A DNA stretch of 43,495 nucleotides, from NCBI GenBank assembly GCA_028697715.1, contig JAQVDS010000022.1, positions 1-43,495 on the forward strand, given 5' to 3'. A program made the translations under genes and the position numbers. Below the pieces are notes generated by a model. The model worked only from the letters and a program-made list of their open reading frames with translations, did no database searches and was not told the origin of the DNA. The stretch comes from Acidithiobacillus sp. (lineage in GTDB: Bacteria > Pseudomonadota > Gammaproteobacteria > Acidithiobacillales > Acidithiobacillaceae). Positions 10,001 to 19,861 of the stretch are shown in pieces; the stretch's first letter is position 1; each line of letters starts with the position of its first letter.

Positions 10001-10852
10001 ATGACCACGCAACAGAATATGGCACCCAGTCTCAGTTCAGAGCAATGGGCGGGTCTGGCGCGCTTGGGAGGCATGATCAATGGCGCTGAGTCTTTTCTCG
10101 GTAGCCCGGCAAGCAGTGCTGTGCTGGGTATGGCCTTGCGGCTTGGAGAATGGAACGAGCGCTATGAACTTGAGGCTTCCATCGAAGATCTATTGTCCGC
10201 CGTGTACGCGCTGCGTCGCGCGGGGGTGCTGCAGTGGGTAACGGATAATGTCGGGTTTCTGCGCGACAACGTCGAATTGATCCGCGGTTTCGTCCCGCAG
10301 GTTCTGGACGCAGTACGGGACATTCCCTGGTCAACTTTGGCGCAGGCCATGCAAATGTTTGGCGAGGTGATGCCCAAGGTGCAGGCATTCCAGGAGTTCC
10401 TGCAGACGAGTGCCGGTAATGATCTGGTAGCACAACTCAAGAAGCTGGGAGATCTCTGGGAAGAGACGCGTGCCGATGAGAGCATCATCGCTGCCCTGCG
10501 CTTGCTGCGTCAGCTGCAGGAGGACGGCAATCTGCAGCGGGTGGCAGACTTGAGTCGCCAGATTGGCTTGCTGGCGGAGACCATCCCGTTGGAGTCATTG
10601 CTCGGACAGCTCATGCAAGAACAGGAGAAAGGCCCCCTGATGACTACCCTTGCCACCTTGCTGCATTCCGGTAAGGCGATGGCCAAGGCCCTGGAAGATG
10701 CTGCAGAACACGAAGCTCAGGGAAGCGCTGGCGGGATTTCCGGGCTTTACCACATGTTGAAAGACCCGGATGTACAGCGTGGCATGCGTGTGGTGGCTGT
10801 CTTGCCGGTCTATCTGCAGAAGGCCGGTGTACTGCCCAGGGACGCCGCCTAG
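10001..10852 (+). CDS. DUF1641 family protein paired with SQR
   Basis: This 283-residue, mostly helical, soluble-looking protein has no signal peptide or convincing membrane segment. Its C-terminal SGLYHMLKDPDVQRGMRVV segment is the hallmark of DUF1641, a family of unknown biochemical function often found next to SQR or formate-dehydrogenase-like genes. Start is the ATG at 10001 because AAAAAAGGAGAG lies just upstream; an open frame extends further 5' into sqr but lacks support. It contains no cysteine, so it is not a persulfide carrier itself. A role as partner, anchor or assembly factor for SQR is inference. Confidence 0.8.
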   Translation: MTTQQNMAPSLSSEQWAGLARLGGMINGAESFLGSPASSAVLGMALRLGEWNERYELEASIEDLLSAVYALRRAGVLQWVTDNVGFLRDNVELIRGFVPQVLDAVRDIPWSTLAQAMQMFGEVMPKVQAFQEFLQTSAGNDLVAQLKKLGDLWEETRADESIIAALRLLRQLQEDGNLQRVADLSRQIGLLAETIPLESLLGQLMQEQEKGPLMTTLATLLHSGKAMAKALEDAAEHEAQGSAGGISGLYHMLKDPDVQRGMRVVAVLPVYLQKAGVLPRDAA

Positions 10853-10886
10853 CCGCGAGAAAGACTGCGGCCATCGCCCAGGAAAA

Positions 10887-10915
10887 TTGCTCCGGGAAGC
10901 GCCTGATGATAGGAT
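10887..10915 (+). promoter_or_regulatory. Predicted extended -10 promoter before ndk
   Basis: TTGCTC (10887-10892), a 17-nt spacer and TAGGAT (10910-10915) preceded by TGA (TGn extended -10 element). It would head the long ndk-to-der gene run. The match is moderate only. Confidence 0.35.
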
Positions 10916-10950
10916 TGCGCCATTTTATAGCCTAGCTTAAGAGGATGTTT

Positions 10951-11379
10951 ATGGCTCTTGAACGCACCCTTTCCATCATCAAGCCCGATGCCGTCCAGAA
11001 AAATGCCATTGGAGCCATTCTCAGTCGTTTCGAAAATGCGGGCTTGCGGGTTGTTGCGGCCCGCATGCTGCAGCTCAGCGCCGAAGACGCTGGTGGATTT
11101 TATGCGGTGCACAAGCAACGCCCCTTTTACGGCGAATTGTGCGCCTTTATGAGCAGCGGTCCGGTCCTGGTATCGGTTTTGGAGGGGGAAAATGCCATTG
11201 CGAAAAACCGCGACCTGATGGGTGCCACTAATCCCAAGGATGCCGCCCCCGGCACCATTCGCGCGGACTTTGCCGAAAGTATCGACGCCAACGCCGTGCA
11301 TGGCTCCGACAGTGCCGAGACGGCGGCTTGGGAAATTTCCTACTTCTTCTCACAACGGGAGTTGTGCCCACGCTCATGA
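10951..11379 (+). CDS. ndk: Nucleoside diphosphate kinase
   Basis: Ndk balances NTP and dNTP pools by transferring the gamma phosphate of ATP through a phosphohistidine. From ATG 10951 the product has 142 residues. It starts [18 protein letters not shown] and has the active-site NAVHGSDS with H117. The in-frame ATG at 10945 abuts the Shine-Dalgarno TAAGAGG (10938-10944) with no spacing, so the second ATG, 6 nt away, is preferred. The stop overlaps the rlmN start (ATGA). Confidence 0.98.
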   Translation: MALERTLSIIKPDAVQKNAIGAILSRFENAGLRVVAARMLQLSAEDAGGFYAVHKQRPFYGELCAFMSSGPVLVSVLEGENAIAKNRDLMGATNPKDAAPGTIRADFAESIDANAVHGSDSAETAAWEISYFFSQRELCPRS

Positions 11380-12464
11380 GCGTTTCTGCGCCGGTGAAAG
11401 CCTCTGATCGCCCCAAACTCCTGGGGCTTGACCGGGCCGGTCTGGAAGCGCTGTTCGTCTCGTGGGGCGAGCCGCGCTTTCGCGCTTCCCAGGTGTTGCA
11501 ATGGCTGCACGCCCGGCAGGTCAGCGACTTTGCGCAAATGAGCAACGTCAGCAAGGCCTTGCGTGCGCGACTGGAGGAGAGCTGCGAAACCAGGGAACTC
11601 GAGGTGCTGCGCGAGCAGCTCGCCGCCGATGGTACGCGCAAATGGTTGCTGGGATTGACCGACGGGAATGCCATTGAAACGGTTTTCATTCCCGAAGAGG
11701 AGCGTGGCACCCTGTGCATCTCGTCCCAGGTCGGTTGCTCCCTAGCCTGCAGTTTCTGCGCCACGGGCGCGCAGGGGCTCAGTCGTAATCTGGAAACGCA
11801 CGAGATCATTGCGCAGATTCGCGTTGCGCGGCGCGTCCTTGGTCTTGATGCGATCAGCAACGTCGTCTTCATGGGTATGGGCGAACCGCTCCTCAATCTG
11901 AAGCAGGTGCTGCCCGCTATCCGTCTGCTCTTGGATGACTACGGTTACGGTCTCAGCTCGCGGCGGGTGACCGTCAGTACCGCGGGGGTGCTGCCGGGCT
12001 TGGCGCAGTTGGGGCGGGAAAGCCCAGTCAACCTGGCAATCAGTCTGCACGCCACCCGCGATGACATTCGCGATGAGCTTGTCCCCATCAATCGCCATTA
12101 TCCCCTCGCTGAGCTTCTGCTGGCCTGTCGTGCGTATCCTCTCCCGCCACGGCGACGGATCACCTTCGAGTATGTGATGCTGGAAGGTGTCAACGATCAG
12201 GATCAGCATGCCCGGGAGCTGGTACGCCTGTTGGCTGGAATCCCGGCTTTGGTGAACCTGATCCCTTTCAATCCTTTCCCGGAATCGCGCTACCGGCGCA
12301 GCTCTCCCGCCCGCATCGATGCCTTTCGTGAGATCATTCTGCGTGCCGGCCTGATGACCGTCACGCGCAAGACGCGCGGTGACGACATCGCTGCCGCTTG
12401 CGGCCAGCTTGCCGGGCAAGTCCAGCAAGGGCGGCGTAGCGTTCCTCTTCAGGTGCTCAATTGA
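11376..12464 (+). CDS. rlmN: Dual-specificity 23S rRNA A2503 / tRNA A37 C2-methyltransferase
   Basis: This radical SAM enzyme methylates adenosine C2 in 23S rRNA and some tRNAs, tuning translation fidelity. From ATG 11376 it has 362 residues. The [4Fe-4S] motif CxxxCxxC is C121, C125 and C128. The two catalytic cysteines of the ping-pong mechanism are visible as C114 (LCISSQ) and C342 (AACGQL). Other family marks are [10 protein letters not shown] and NLIPFNPFP. The open frame extends further upstream inside ndk, but the ATGA overlap start gives the standard length. Confidence 0.97.
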   Translation: MSVSAPVKASDRPKLLGLDRAGLEALFVSWGEPRFRASQVLQWLHARQVSDFAQMSNVSKALRARLEESCETRELEVLREQLAADGTRKWLLGLTDGNAIETVFIPEEERGTLCISSQVGCSLACSFCATGAQGLSRNLETHEIIAQIRVARRVLGLDAISNVVFMGMGEPLLNLKQVLPAIRLLLDDYGYGLSSRRVTVSTAGVLPGLAQLGRESPVNLAISLHATRDDIRDELVPINRHYPLAELLLACRAYPLPPRRRITFEYVMLEGVNDQDQHARELVRLLAGIPALVNLIPFNPFPESRYRRSSPARIDAFREIILRAGLMTVTRKTRGDDIAAACGQLAGQVQQGRRSVPLQVLN

Positions 12465-12467
12465 CCC

Positions 12468-13328
12468 ATGCAACGACGTGATTCTACTCGTATCCGCACG
12501 CTCCTGTTAGCGGGTATGGTTCTTTCGGCCAGTGCCTGTGCCCTGTTTTCCGGTCACGAAAAGCTCACTCCCGCAGAGGAGGCAGCGGCGGCGGCACGCA
12601 ATGCACCACCGAATCCCGCCGCCTCGCTGCGCTCGGGGCCACCAGATCAGGTGGCCATTTACACTTCTCTTGGGACTGCATATCTCCAGGGTGGGCATCC
12701 CCGCGCGGCGGTGCGGGAGCTGAAACAGGCCATCAGCCTGCCAGGTAAGCACGGCGATGCCTATAACGTCTTGGGTCTGGCCTATCAGGCGCTGGGCGAG
12801 GCAGCGCTGGCTGAAAGCGCGTTCCAGAGTGCCCTGAGTGACGAGCCCAACAACCCAGAATTTTTGAATAATTATGGTGCGTTCCTCCTGGAACAGGGTA
12901 AATTCTCTGCTGCGGTACAACAGCTCAGCAAGGCCACCAAAGATCCTTTATACAATACGCCGGAGTATGCCTGGACCAATCTCGCGGCGGCCTACCGCGG
13001 GTTGAAGCAAGACAACTCGGCCATTGTTGCCTTGCAGAAGGCGCTCTATTTCAAGCCTGGCTACCCCCCCGCCTTGTTGCTATGGGCAGAAATGGAATAC
13101 CAGGACAAAAATTTCCCGGCCGCTTATGGGCATCTGCAGGGGGTGCTGGCGCAGGAACCGAACAATGCTCAGGCACTGCTCCTCGCAGGCCGGATCGCCT
13201 GGCAACAAGGGCAGCCGGCTCAGGCGCGTTCCCTGTGGGAGCGTTGTGTCAATGCCAACCCCTATTCTGCAGCAGGGAAAGCAGCGCAATCGCTACTCTT
13301 GCAGCATGGTGCCGGCAGCAATGGGTGA
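12468..13328 (+). CDS. pilW: Type IV pilus biogenesis/stability protein PilW-like, TPR lipoprotein
   Basis: A 286-residue protein with an N-terminal basic and hydrophobic stretch ending at C24 (SASAC). This looks like a lipoprotein signal, although the -3 residue is Ala rather than the usual Leu. At least five TPR-like helical repeats follow (residues 62-95, 96-130, 131-165, 168-200 and 202-270). In other gammaproteobacteria the TPR lipoprotein at this spot (rlmN-pilF/pilW-rodZ) pilots the PilQ secretin to the outer membrane. The window has no other pilus genes, so the function rests on family and synteny. It overlaps rodZ by 8 nt. Confidence 0.8.
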   Translation: MQRRDSTRIRTLLLAGMVLSASACALFSGHEKLTPAEEAAAAARNAPPNPAASLRSGPPDQVAIYTSLGTAYLQGGHPRAAVRELKQAISLPGKHGDAYNVLGLAYQALGEAALAESAFQSALSDEPNNPEFLNNYGAFLLEQGKFSAAVQQLSKATKDPLYNTPEYAWTNLAAAYRGLKQDNSAIVALQKALYFKPGYPPALLLWAEMEYQDKNFPAAYGHLQGVLAQEPNNAQALLLAGRIAWQQGQPAQARSLWERCVNANPYSAAGKAAQSLLLQHGAGSNG

Positions 13329-14307
13329 AGAATTTGTCGAACTCTTGGCGCAACTGCGGTCGGCCCGAGTCGCGCGCGGCTGGGATCTGGCGCAGGCCGC
13401 ACAGAAACTGCACATCACCAGCACCCAGATCACGGCACTGGAGGAGGGACGCTTCGACGAATTGCCGGGCGCCGCATTTGCCCGCGGGTATCTGCGCAAC
13501 TACGCACGTCTTCTCGATCTCGACGTAGAGCGCGTGCTGGCCGCCTATGACCGTTATCAAGGCAGTTCTGGCCTAGAGGCAAGCAAGGTGGTGCTGCCGC
13601 GCAGCGAACTCCCGCTTCTCGACTATAGCGGCAAGATGCTGTTTTTTTCCCTTCTGCTTGCCGCTGCCCTGATTCTTCTTGGGTGGTGGCTCTGGGGCAG
13701 AGGTGGATCGACCTCCTCCCCGGCGCCGGTTGCGACTGCGGCCAGTGTATCGGCTGTCCAGCACAGTGCCGCACAAGTGGTCATGTCAACCCCAGCGGAA
13801 CCGGCAGCACTTACCGGCTCGGCCTTCTCACCGGCAGCAACCGCTGCGACAACGTCGGTAACGGCAAGCACACTGTCTTCCCAGGTGGGCGCTTTGGCCT
13901 TTCATTTTACCGGAGATTGTTGGGTACAGGTGCGCGATGCCAGTGGCAACATTGTACTTTCCACCCTCGGCAGGGCAGGACAGGACGTTTCGGTAACGCA
14001 AGGGCAGCCGCCGTATCGTATACTGGTAGGTAAGGCAAGTGCCGTGCAAATTACCTATGCGGGGAAACCCATCACCCTTCCGGCCAATGCCCTGAATGTG
14101 GCGCGGATGCAGGTGGGTATGGCTCCGGTCACGGCCACGTCAAACTCGGCAAAACTTGCCCCAATCCCTCTGGCCGCGGCACAATCGCAGCAGTCTTCTC
14201 GTCCCTCCGCCACCACTGCCTCTTCTTCTGGCGCAGCGGTGGCAAGCGACATATCTACTTTCAGCGAGGTAGCGCATGCAACATCAGTCACCCATTCAGC
14301 GTCGTAA
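13321..14307 (+). CDS. rodZ: Cytoskeletal protein RodZ
   Basis: RodZ links MreB filaments to the inner-membrane elongation machinery and maintains rod shape. From ATG 13321 it has 328 residues: an N-terminal Xre-like helix-turn-helix (about 8-75), a basic linker, one transmembrane helix (about 106-126), a Ser/Thr/Ala-rich periplasmic linker, and a C-terminal beta domain (DUF4115 type, [14 protein letters not shown] onward). A Ser/Ala-rich tail follows. An ATG at 13306 would add five residues. The end overlaps ispG by 32 nt. Confidence 0.92.
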   Translation: MGEEFVELLAQLRSARVARGWDLAQAAQKLHITSTQITALEEGRFDELPGAAFARGYLRNYARLLDLDVERVLAAYDRYQGSSGLEASKVVLPRSELPLLDYSGKMLFFSLLLAAALILLGWWLWGRGGSTSSPAPVATAASVSAVQHSAAQVVMSTPAEPAALTGSAFSPAATAATTSVTASTLSSQVGALAFHFTGDCWVQVRDASGNIVLSTLGRAGQDVSVTQGQPPYRILVGKASAVQITYAGKPITLPANALNVARMQVGMAPVTATSNSAKLAPIPLAAAQSQQSSRPSATTASSSGAAVASDISTFSEVAHATSVTHSAS

Positions 14308-15376
14308 AAGCCGGCAGATCCATGTAGGCAAGGTCGCCATTGGGGGCGACGCGCCGATCTCCGTGCAAAGCATGACCAACACCGAAACCCGCGACGTGGC
14401 TGCCACGGTCGCGCAGATTCAGCGGCTCGAGGCAGTGGGTGCCGACATCGTTCGCGTATCCGTGCCCAGTATGGAGGCAGCCGAGGCATTCAAGGCCATT
14501 CGCACGCAGGTCGAAGTCCCGCTGGTTGCCGACATCCATTTTGATCATCGCATTGCCTTGCAGGTAATGACGGATGGAGTGGACGGTCTGCGCATCAATC
14601 CCGGCAATATCGGCTCGATCGATAAGGCGCGGCTGGTCGTGGAGATGGCGAAAGACAAAGGCATTCCCATCCGCATTGGGGTAAATGCCGGCAGCCTCGA
14701 AAAAGACCTCCAGGAAAAATATGGCGAGCCAACGCCAGAAGCATTGGTGGAGTCCGCTTTGCGGCACGTTGCCATCCTCGACGAGCTCAATTTTCATGAC
14801 GTCAAGATCAGCGTCAAGGCCTCGGACGTCTTTCTGGCCGTGGATGCCTATCGCCTGCTTGCGCAGAAGGTGGATTACCCGTTGCATCTGGGGATCACTG
14901 AGGCAGGCGGCCTGCGTTCCGGGACCGTAAAATCTGCCATCGGTCTGGGTCTACTTCTCAACGAAGGTATTGGAGACACCATCCGCGTATCCCTGGCGGC
15001 GGATCCGGTCGAGGAGATTCGCGTCGGCTTTGATATCCTCAAGAGTCTGCACCTGCGCCAAAAGGGCATCAATCTGATCGCCTGTCCGTCCTGTTCCCGA
15101 CAGGAGTTTGACGTCATCAAAACCATCAATGCCCTGGAAAGGCGCCTGGAGGATATTCTCGAACCCATGGACGTGTCGGTGATCGGCTGTGTGGTCAATG
15201 GCATCGGCGAGGCCAAGGAAGCGGATATCGGACTGACCGGCGGAGACAAACGCAGCATCCTCTATTACCGCGGCAAGCAGGTGGACCGGATCGAGAATCA
15301 AGATATCGTCGACGTCCTCGAGAAACGGATTCGCGCCGAAGTGGCAGAGCGTCGCGCCGCCCGTAACGAAGTCTGA
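14276..15376 (+). CDS. ispG: (E)-4-hydroxy-3-methylbut-2-enyl-diphosphate synthase
   Basis: IspG performs the penultimate step of the MEP isoprenoid pathway, reducing methylerythritol cyclodiphosphate to HMBPP with electrons from flavodoxin or ferredoxin. Length is 366 residues. The [4Fe-4S] ligands are C270, C273 (ACPSCSR) and C305 ([10 protein letters not shown]), with E312 as the expected fourth ligand. The N-terminal TIM-barrel motifs [12 protein letters not shown] and [10 protein letters not shown] are intact. It starts within rodZ, which implies translational coupling. Confidence 0.98.
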   Translation: MQHQSPIQRRKSRQIHVGKVAIGGDAPISVQSMTNTETRDVAATVAQIQRLEAVGADIVRVSVPSMEAAEAFKAIRTQVEVPLVADIHFDHRIALQVMTDGVDGLRINPGNIGSIDKARLVVEMAKDKGIPIRIGVNAGSLEKDLQEKYGEPTPEALVESALRHVAILDELNFHDVKISVKASDVFLAVDAYRLLAQKVDYPLHLGITEAGGLRSGTVKSAIGLGLLLNEGIGDTIRVSLAADPVEEIRVGFDILKSLHLRQKGINLIACPSCSRQEFDVIKTINALERRLEDILEPMDVSVIGCVVNGIGEAKEADIGLTGGDKRSILYYRGKQVDRIENQDIVDVLEKRIRAEVAERRAARNEV

Positions 15377-15388
15377 GGACGATTCTCC

Positions 15389-16657
15389 TTGGCAAAAACC
15401 ACCCTTACCGCCGTGCGGGGGATGAATGACATCCTGCCGCCGGAAAGCAGCGCTTGGCAACAACTCGAGCAATCTTTCCGCAGTGTGTTGGCGCAATATG
15501 GCTGTGCAGAGATCCGCGTGCCCATCGTCGAGAAAACCGCACTCTTTGCCCGTGCTATCGGTGATGTCACCGATATCGTGCAGAAGGAAATGTACACCTT
15601 TGCCGACCGCAATGGGGACTTCCTGACCCTGCGTCCCGAGGGCACCGCTGGTGTGGCGCGCGCGCTGATCGAGCATGGCGCCCTGCGCGGACAGACGCCC
15701 AGGCTTTACTATATGGGGCCGATGTTTCGCCATGAACGTCCACAGCGTGGCCGCTATCGCCAATTTCATCAGCTCGGCGTCGAGTTTTTTGGCATTGCTG
15801 GTGCCAGCGCAGACGCCGAGATCATTGCCCTGTCGGCGCGACTACTGGCCAGCGCCGGAATTCCTGCGCAGCTACAGCTCAATTCCCTAGGCACGCCCGA
15901 GTCGCGCGCCGGTTACCGCGAAATTCTTCTTGCTTACCTGCGTCCTCACGCGCAAGAACTCTGCAGCGATTGTCAGGAGCGGCTGGAGCGTAACCCCCTG
16001 CGGGTGCTTGACTGCAAGATTGAGTCCTGTCAGAAGGTCGCCTGTGATGCCCCGCAGCTGCTGCAGCATCTCGATCCGGAGTCGGCCGCACACTTCGTAG
16101 TTCTGCAGGAACTGCTGCAGGCCATGGGTATTGCTTATACGGTCAACCCGCGCCTAGTGCGTGGTCTCGACTATTACCATCGGACCGTATTCGAATGGGT
16201 AGCAGACGGGTTGGGTTCGCAGGGTACGGTCCTTGCCGGTGGTCGCTACGATGGTCTGGTGGCGCAACTGGGCGGTCCGGAAACACCGGCTATCGGTTTT
16301 GCCCTGGGTATGGAGCGGATTCTCGCGCTGCGGTCGCTGACGCAAGCGGGCAAATCCGCGACGGGTCCCGCACTTTTTCTAGGCGCCCTGGATGAGCCCG
16401 CATTGTCAGCCGTCTTCCAGCGCGCCGAGGAGTTGCGCGGCCAGGGGTACAGTGTCGTGGTAGCCGGGCCGGGCTCGGTGAAATCCTTGCTAAAACAGGC
16501 GCAGCGCAGCGCGGCGCGCTACCAGGTATTGCTGGGCGGTAGCGACCTGACGGGCGGCGACATTTTCCTCAAGGAACAAGAGGGGCAGGGCGAGTGGCGC
16601 GGCCCCTGGGCAGAACTGCCGCGCGCTTTGGCAACCCTCGGCGTTGATTTTCCCTAG
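15389..16657 (+). CDS. hisS: Histidyl-tRNA synthetase
   Basis: HisRS charges tRNA-His. The product has 422 residues with class II features: motif 2 (FRHERPQRGRYRQFHQLGVE), the histidine-binding LVRGLDYYHRTVFEW, motif 3 (GFALGMERILAL) and a C-terminal anticodon domain. The start is a TTG at 15389, supported by the canonical N-terminus AKTTLTAVRGMNDILP and a GAGGA ribosome site upstream (15375-15379). It is distinct from the HisZ paralogue at 32078, which lacks catalytic residues. Confidence 0.97.
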   Translation: MAKTTLTAVRGMNDILPPESSAWQQLEQSFRSVLAQYGCAEIRVPIVEKTALFARAIGDVTDIVQKEMYTFADRNGDFLTLRPEGTAGVARALIEHGALRGQTPRLYYMGPMFRHERPQRGRYRQFHQLGVEFFGIAGASADAEIIALSARLLASAGIPAQLQLNSLGTPESRAGYREILLAYLRPHAQELCSDCQERLERNPLRVLDCKIESCQKVACDAPQLLQHLDPESAAHFVVLQELLQAMGIAYTVNPRLVRGLDYYHRTVFEWVADGLGSQGTVLAGGRYDGLVAQLGGPETPAIGFALGMERILALRSLTQAGKSATGPALFLGALDEPALSAVFQRAEELRGQGYSVVVAGPGSVKSLLKQAQRSAARYQVLLGGSDLTGGDIFLKEQEGQGEWRGPWAELPRALATLGVDFP

Positions 16658-16701
16658 CTCCCCCTCCATACTACGTGGCGAACGCCACAGGCAAAAACTT
16701 C

Positions 16702-17310
16702 ATGACTGGCCCTGACTTTACTGAATTCCTCCAACGTCATCGCAAGCTGTTGATCGTCGTCTTCGTGCTGATCATCGCCGGGGTGCTGGCGTTTTTTGCC
16801 TACGACAAATACCAGCGGCATCAAGTCGAACGCGCAGCGGTCCTGTACAGCGAGCTGAGTGATAGCTTGGCAAGCGGCAACGACGCCACGGCCCGCGCCA
16901 GCGCCGAAACCCTGATCCATGATTATTCGGCTACCCCCTACGCCAGCATGGCGAGGTTCTATCTGGCCCGGTTGGACATCGATGCCAAGCAGGATAACAA
17001 GGCAGAAGAGCAGTTTCTGCAGCTGACCCGACAATCTGACCTGCCAAAGGGGATGCAGGGGCTGGCGCGTAGCGCGCTGGCGCGATTGTATGTGGATAAC
17101 GGAAAAAATCAGCAAGCACTGGAGTTATTGCAGAAGCCCGATGGCTCCTTTGCGGTGGTGGATTGGGAGTTGCGCGGCGATGCGGAAGCGAAACTGCGGC
17201 ACTATGACCGTGCTCGCGACGACTACGAAAAAGCCGTCGCACACCTGCCTGCAAGTGACCCCTATGTGGTATACCTTCAAATGAAAATGGCAAATTTGGG
17301 AGTTTCTTGA
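16702..17310 (+). CDS. yfgM: YfgM-like TPR membrane protein
   Basis: From ATG 16702 it has 202 residues: a short cytoplasmic segment, one transmembrane helix (about residues 14-35, IVVFVLIIAGVLAFFAYDK) and a periplasmic TPR_21-type domain. In E. coli YfgM sits in the same gene order (hisS-yfgM-bamB), binds the Sec translocon with PpiD and aids periplasmic folding. A GTG at 16675 would add nine residues; neither start has a strong ribosome site. The 3' end overlaps bamB by one base. Confidence 0.85.
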   Translation: MTGPDFTEFLQRHRKLLIVVFVLIIAGVLAFFAYDKYQRHQVERAAVLYSELSDSLASGNDATARASAETLIHDYSATPYASMARFYLARLDIDAKQDNKAEEQFLQLTRQSDLPKGMQGLARSALARLYVDNGKNQQALELLQKPDGSFAVVDWELRGDAEAKLRHYDRARDDYEKAVAHLPASDPYVVYLQMKMANLGVS

Positions 17311-18509
17311 TGAGCTATGCTACGGCAGGCGGCATGCGTACTGGACTGCGTGCCATCGCTATGCTCGGAACGATCTTCACGCTGGGTGGTTGTGGTGTCT
17401 GGAATTGGGCCTTTGGCCCTTCCGCGCCGGCGCCCAAGCCAATGGCGGCCATGCACCAAGAAAAGGTCACCGTCGGCTTTGCCACCGACTGGCAGGCGCG
17501 TCTCTATGGCAACTGGCGCCTGGACCCCTATAACGCCACGCAGATTTGCGTGACGGACCGCGCAATTTATCTCAGCGACGACGCTGGTGATCTGCTCGCT
17601 CTCTCCCGTAGCGGGCGTTTGCGCTGGGTGTCCCGTCTGAACGGTAAGAGTCCGCGTGGCCCCACAGTTGCTGATGGTGTGGTATACGTGGGCACCGATC
17701 GCGGCACGCTCTATGCGGTCTCCGCTGCACAGGGCAAGAAACTTTGGGATGTGCAGCTGGGCGCAGAGCCAACCAGCCCCATTACCGTGGCCAATCAGCG
17801 CCTCTTCTTGCAGTTGTCGAATGGGCATTTGCTGGCCCTGGATACCCACAATGGCTCGGTGGACTGGACCTTCTCCCTTCCACAACCGTCCTTGCTGCTG
17901 CGGCGAAGCAGCGGCATCGTTGTTTCCGGCCAGACTCTGTATACCGGTTTTGCCGACGGTAAACTGCTTGCCCTCAACGCCGACGATGGCGCCGAGCTCT
18001 GGCGCGCTACCATTGCCATCCCCCATGGCAACAACGAACTCGCGCGCATGGTGGACGTCGCCGCAACTCCGCTGCTGGATGGCAATCGCGTCATTGCCGC
18101 CGCCTATCAGGGGAATATAGCAGCCTTTAGCAAGGATAGTGGGGAGCAAGACTGGACTCGCCCAATGTCAACGATCCTCACCCCGATTTTGCACGATGGC
18201 AGGCTCTTTGTCGCTGGCAGCGATGGCCAGATCTACGCCATGGATCCCGCCAGCGGTACCGTGGAGTGGCGCAATACGCGTTTCAAGGGCCAGTCGTTGA
18301 GCGGTATGACCCTCTGTGATGGCAAACTGTTGCTCAGCAATTATGCCGGTCAGGTGATCACCATCGACCCGCAAACCGGCCATCGTACGGGGCAGGAAAC
18401 CGTCTCCAGCAGTGGGATCCAAACCGCGCCGGTTTGTGTTGGCAAAAATCGTTTTCTCGTATTGAGTGGCGTCGGAACCCTCTATCAGCTGCAGTTTGCG
18501 AAGCCGTAG
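17310..18509 (+). CDS. bamB: Outer membrane protein assembly factor BamB
   Basis: BamB is a lipoprotein beta-propeller of the BAM complex that inserts outer-membrane proteins. From ATG 17310 it has 399 residues, with a lipobox LGGC (C28). PQQ-type propeller blades follow (repeats such as DLLALSRSGRLRWVSRL, GTLYAVSAAQGKKLWDVQLG and KLLALNADDGAELWRA). GGGAG at 17298-17302 lies 7 nt before this ATG. A TTG one codon earlier or an ATG at 17334 are less likely. It sits between yfgM and der, as in E. coli. Confidence 0.95.
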   Translation: MSYATAGGMRTGLRAIAMLGTIFTLGGCGVWNWAFGPSAPAPKPMAAMHQEKVTVGFATDWQARLYGNWRLDPYNATQICVTDRAIYLSDDAGDLLALSRSGRLRWVSRLNGKSPRGPTVADGVVYVGTDRGTLYAVSAAQGKKLWDVQLGAEPTSPITVANQRLFLQLSNGHLLALDTHNGSVDWTFSLPQPSLLLRRSSGIVVSGQTLYTGFADGKLLALNADDGAELWRATIAIPHGNNELARMVDVAATPLLDGNRVIAAAYQGNIAAFSKDSGEQDWTRPMSTILTPILHDGRLFVAGSDGQIYAMDPASGTVEWRNTRFKGQSLSGMTLCDGKLLLSNYAGQVITIDPQTGHRTGQETVSSSGIQTAPVCVGKNRFLVLSGVGTLYQLQFAKP

Positions 18510-18514
18510 TTGCC

Positions 18515-19861
18515 ATGGCGGCAATACTCGCACTCGTTGGTCGCCCCAATGTGGGTAAGTCCACTCTATTCAACCGGCTGACCCGTACTCGGGAGGCGCT
18601 GGTCGCAGACATGCCCGGTTTTACCCGTGATCGGCACTATGGAACGGCACGGCACCAAGAGCGGGATTATCTGCTTATCGATACTGGTGGTTTCGAGCCG
18701 GAGGAGCGCGAGGGACTGGTCGCTGCCATGGCTCTCCAGACGCGGCAAGCCATTGCCGAGGCCGATGTCCTCCTGTTCCTAGTCGATGCCAAAGAGGGGC
18801 TGGCTGGCCAGGACGAAGAAATCGCCCGGGAATTGCGGCGCAGCGGTAAGCCGGTACTACTGCTGGTCAACAAAATGGATGCGCGGCATGCAGTGGCAGA
18901 GTTGCCGGAATTCCATCGCCTCGGACTGGGAACACCCATCACCCTCTCCGCTGCCCATGGTCACGGGATGGAACAGCTATGGGCCGCCATTTCAGCCCTG
19001 CTAGCCGAGGCACCGACTGGAGCCGAAACGTCGAGTGAACTGGAGGATGGCCCAGCCATTGCGGTGCTAGGACGTCCGAATGTCGGAAAATCCACCTTGG
19101 TCAACGCCATGTTGGGGGAAAAAAGGGTCATCGTTTTTGATCAGCCGGGGACCACTCGCGACAGCATCCGCATTCCCTATGAACGTGCGGGACGGCGCTA
19201 CGTAATGATCGACACTGCTGGAGTGCGACGGCGCGCGCGGGTAGGAGAGGGGCTGGAGAAGCTGACCGTGCTGAAGACGCTCGCAGCCCTGCGTGAGGCG
19301 GACGTAGTGCTGATGGTCATGGACGCGCATGCCGGTGTCAGTGATCAGGATGCGCATCTGGTGGGTGTCGCGGTAGAACTCGGCCGCCCGATCGTTCTGG
19401 TACTGAATAAATGGGATGGTTTGGAATCCCGCGCGCGAGAGCGCATCAAGGACGAGCTGGAACGACGGCTGGCCTTTCTCCGCTACGCGCCGTTTCACAC
19501 TATTTCTGCCCTGCATGGTAGTGGAGTCGGAGAGTTGTACCGCAGCATCGACAAACTATGGCAAAACAGTCAGCGACATTTTTCCACTGGCGAACTCAAC
19601 CGCCTGCTGGAGGATATCGTCAGCGGCCATCAGCCGCCGCTGGTCGCGGGTCGACGGATCAAACTGCGCTATTGCCACCAGGGTGGTACCCAGCCAATCA
19701 CTCTGGTCTTTCACGGCAATCAGCTCGACCGCTTGCCCGGGGCTTACAAGCGCTATCTGGAGACGGCGTTTCGCACGGCGCTGAAGCTTGATGGGGTCCC
19801 CCTCCGTCTGCTCTTTCGTCAGGGGGAGAATCCCTATGCCAGTCGTGGAGCACGTGCATGA
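18515..19861 (+). CDS. der: Ribosome biogenesis GTPase Der
   Basis: Der (EngA) has two tandem GTPase domains and supports 50S subunit assembly. The first P-loop, GRPNVGKST, is near residues 9-17 and the second identical one near 186-194. Each is followed by DTGG/DTAG switch regions and NKMD/NKWD specificity motifs, then a C-terminal KH-like domain. From ATG 18515 the protein has 448 residues and starts MAAILALVGRPNVG. The open frame continues into bamB upstream without support. The stop overlaps the next gene (ATGA). Confidence 0.97.
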   Translation: MAAILALVGRPNVGKSTLFNRLTRTREALVADMPGFTRDRHYGTARHQERDYLLIDTGGFEPEEREGLVAAMALQTRQAIAEADVLLFLVDAKEGLAGQDEEIARELRRSGKPVLLLVNKMDARHAVAELPEFHRLGLGTPITLSAAHGHGMEQLWAAISALLAEAPTGAETSSELEDGPAIAVLGRPNVGKSTLVNAMLGEKRVIVFDQPGTTRDSIRIPYERAGRRYVMIDTAGVRRRARVGEGLEKLTVLKTLAALREADVVLMVMDAHAGVSDQDAHLVGVAVELGRPIVLVLNKWDGLESRARERIKDELERRLAFLRYAPFHTISALHGSGVGELYRSIDKLWQNSQRHFSTGELNRLLEDIVSGHQPPLVAGRRIKLRYCHQGGTQPITLVFHGNQLDRLPGAYKRYLETAFRTALKLDGVPLRLLFRQGENPYASRGARA

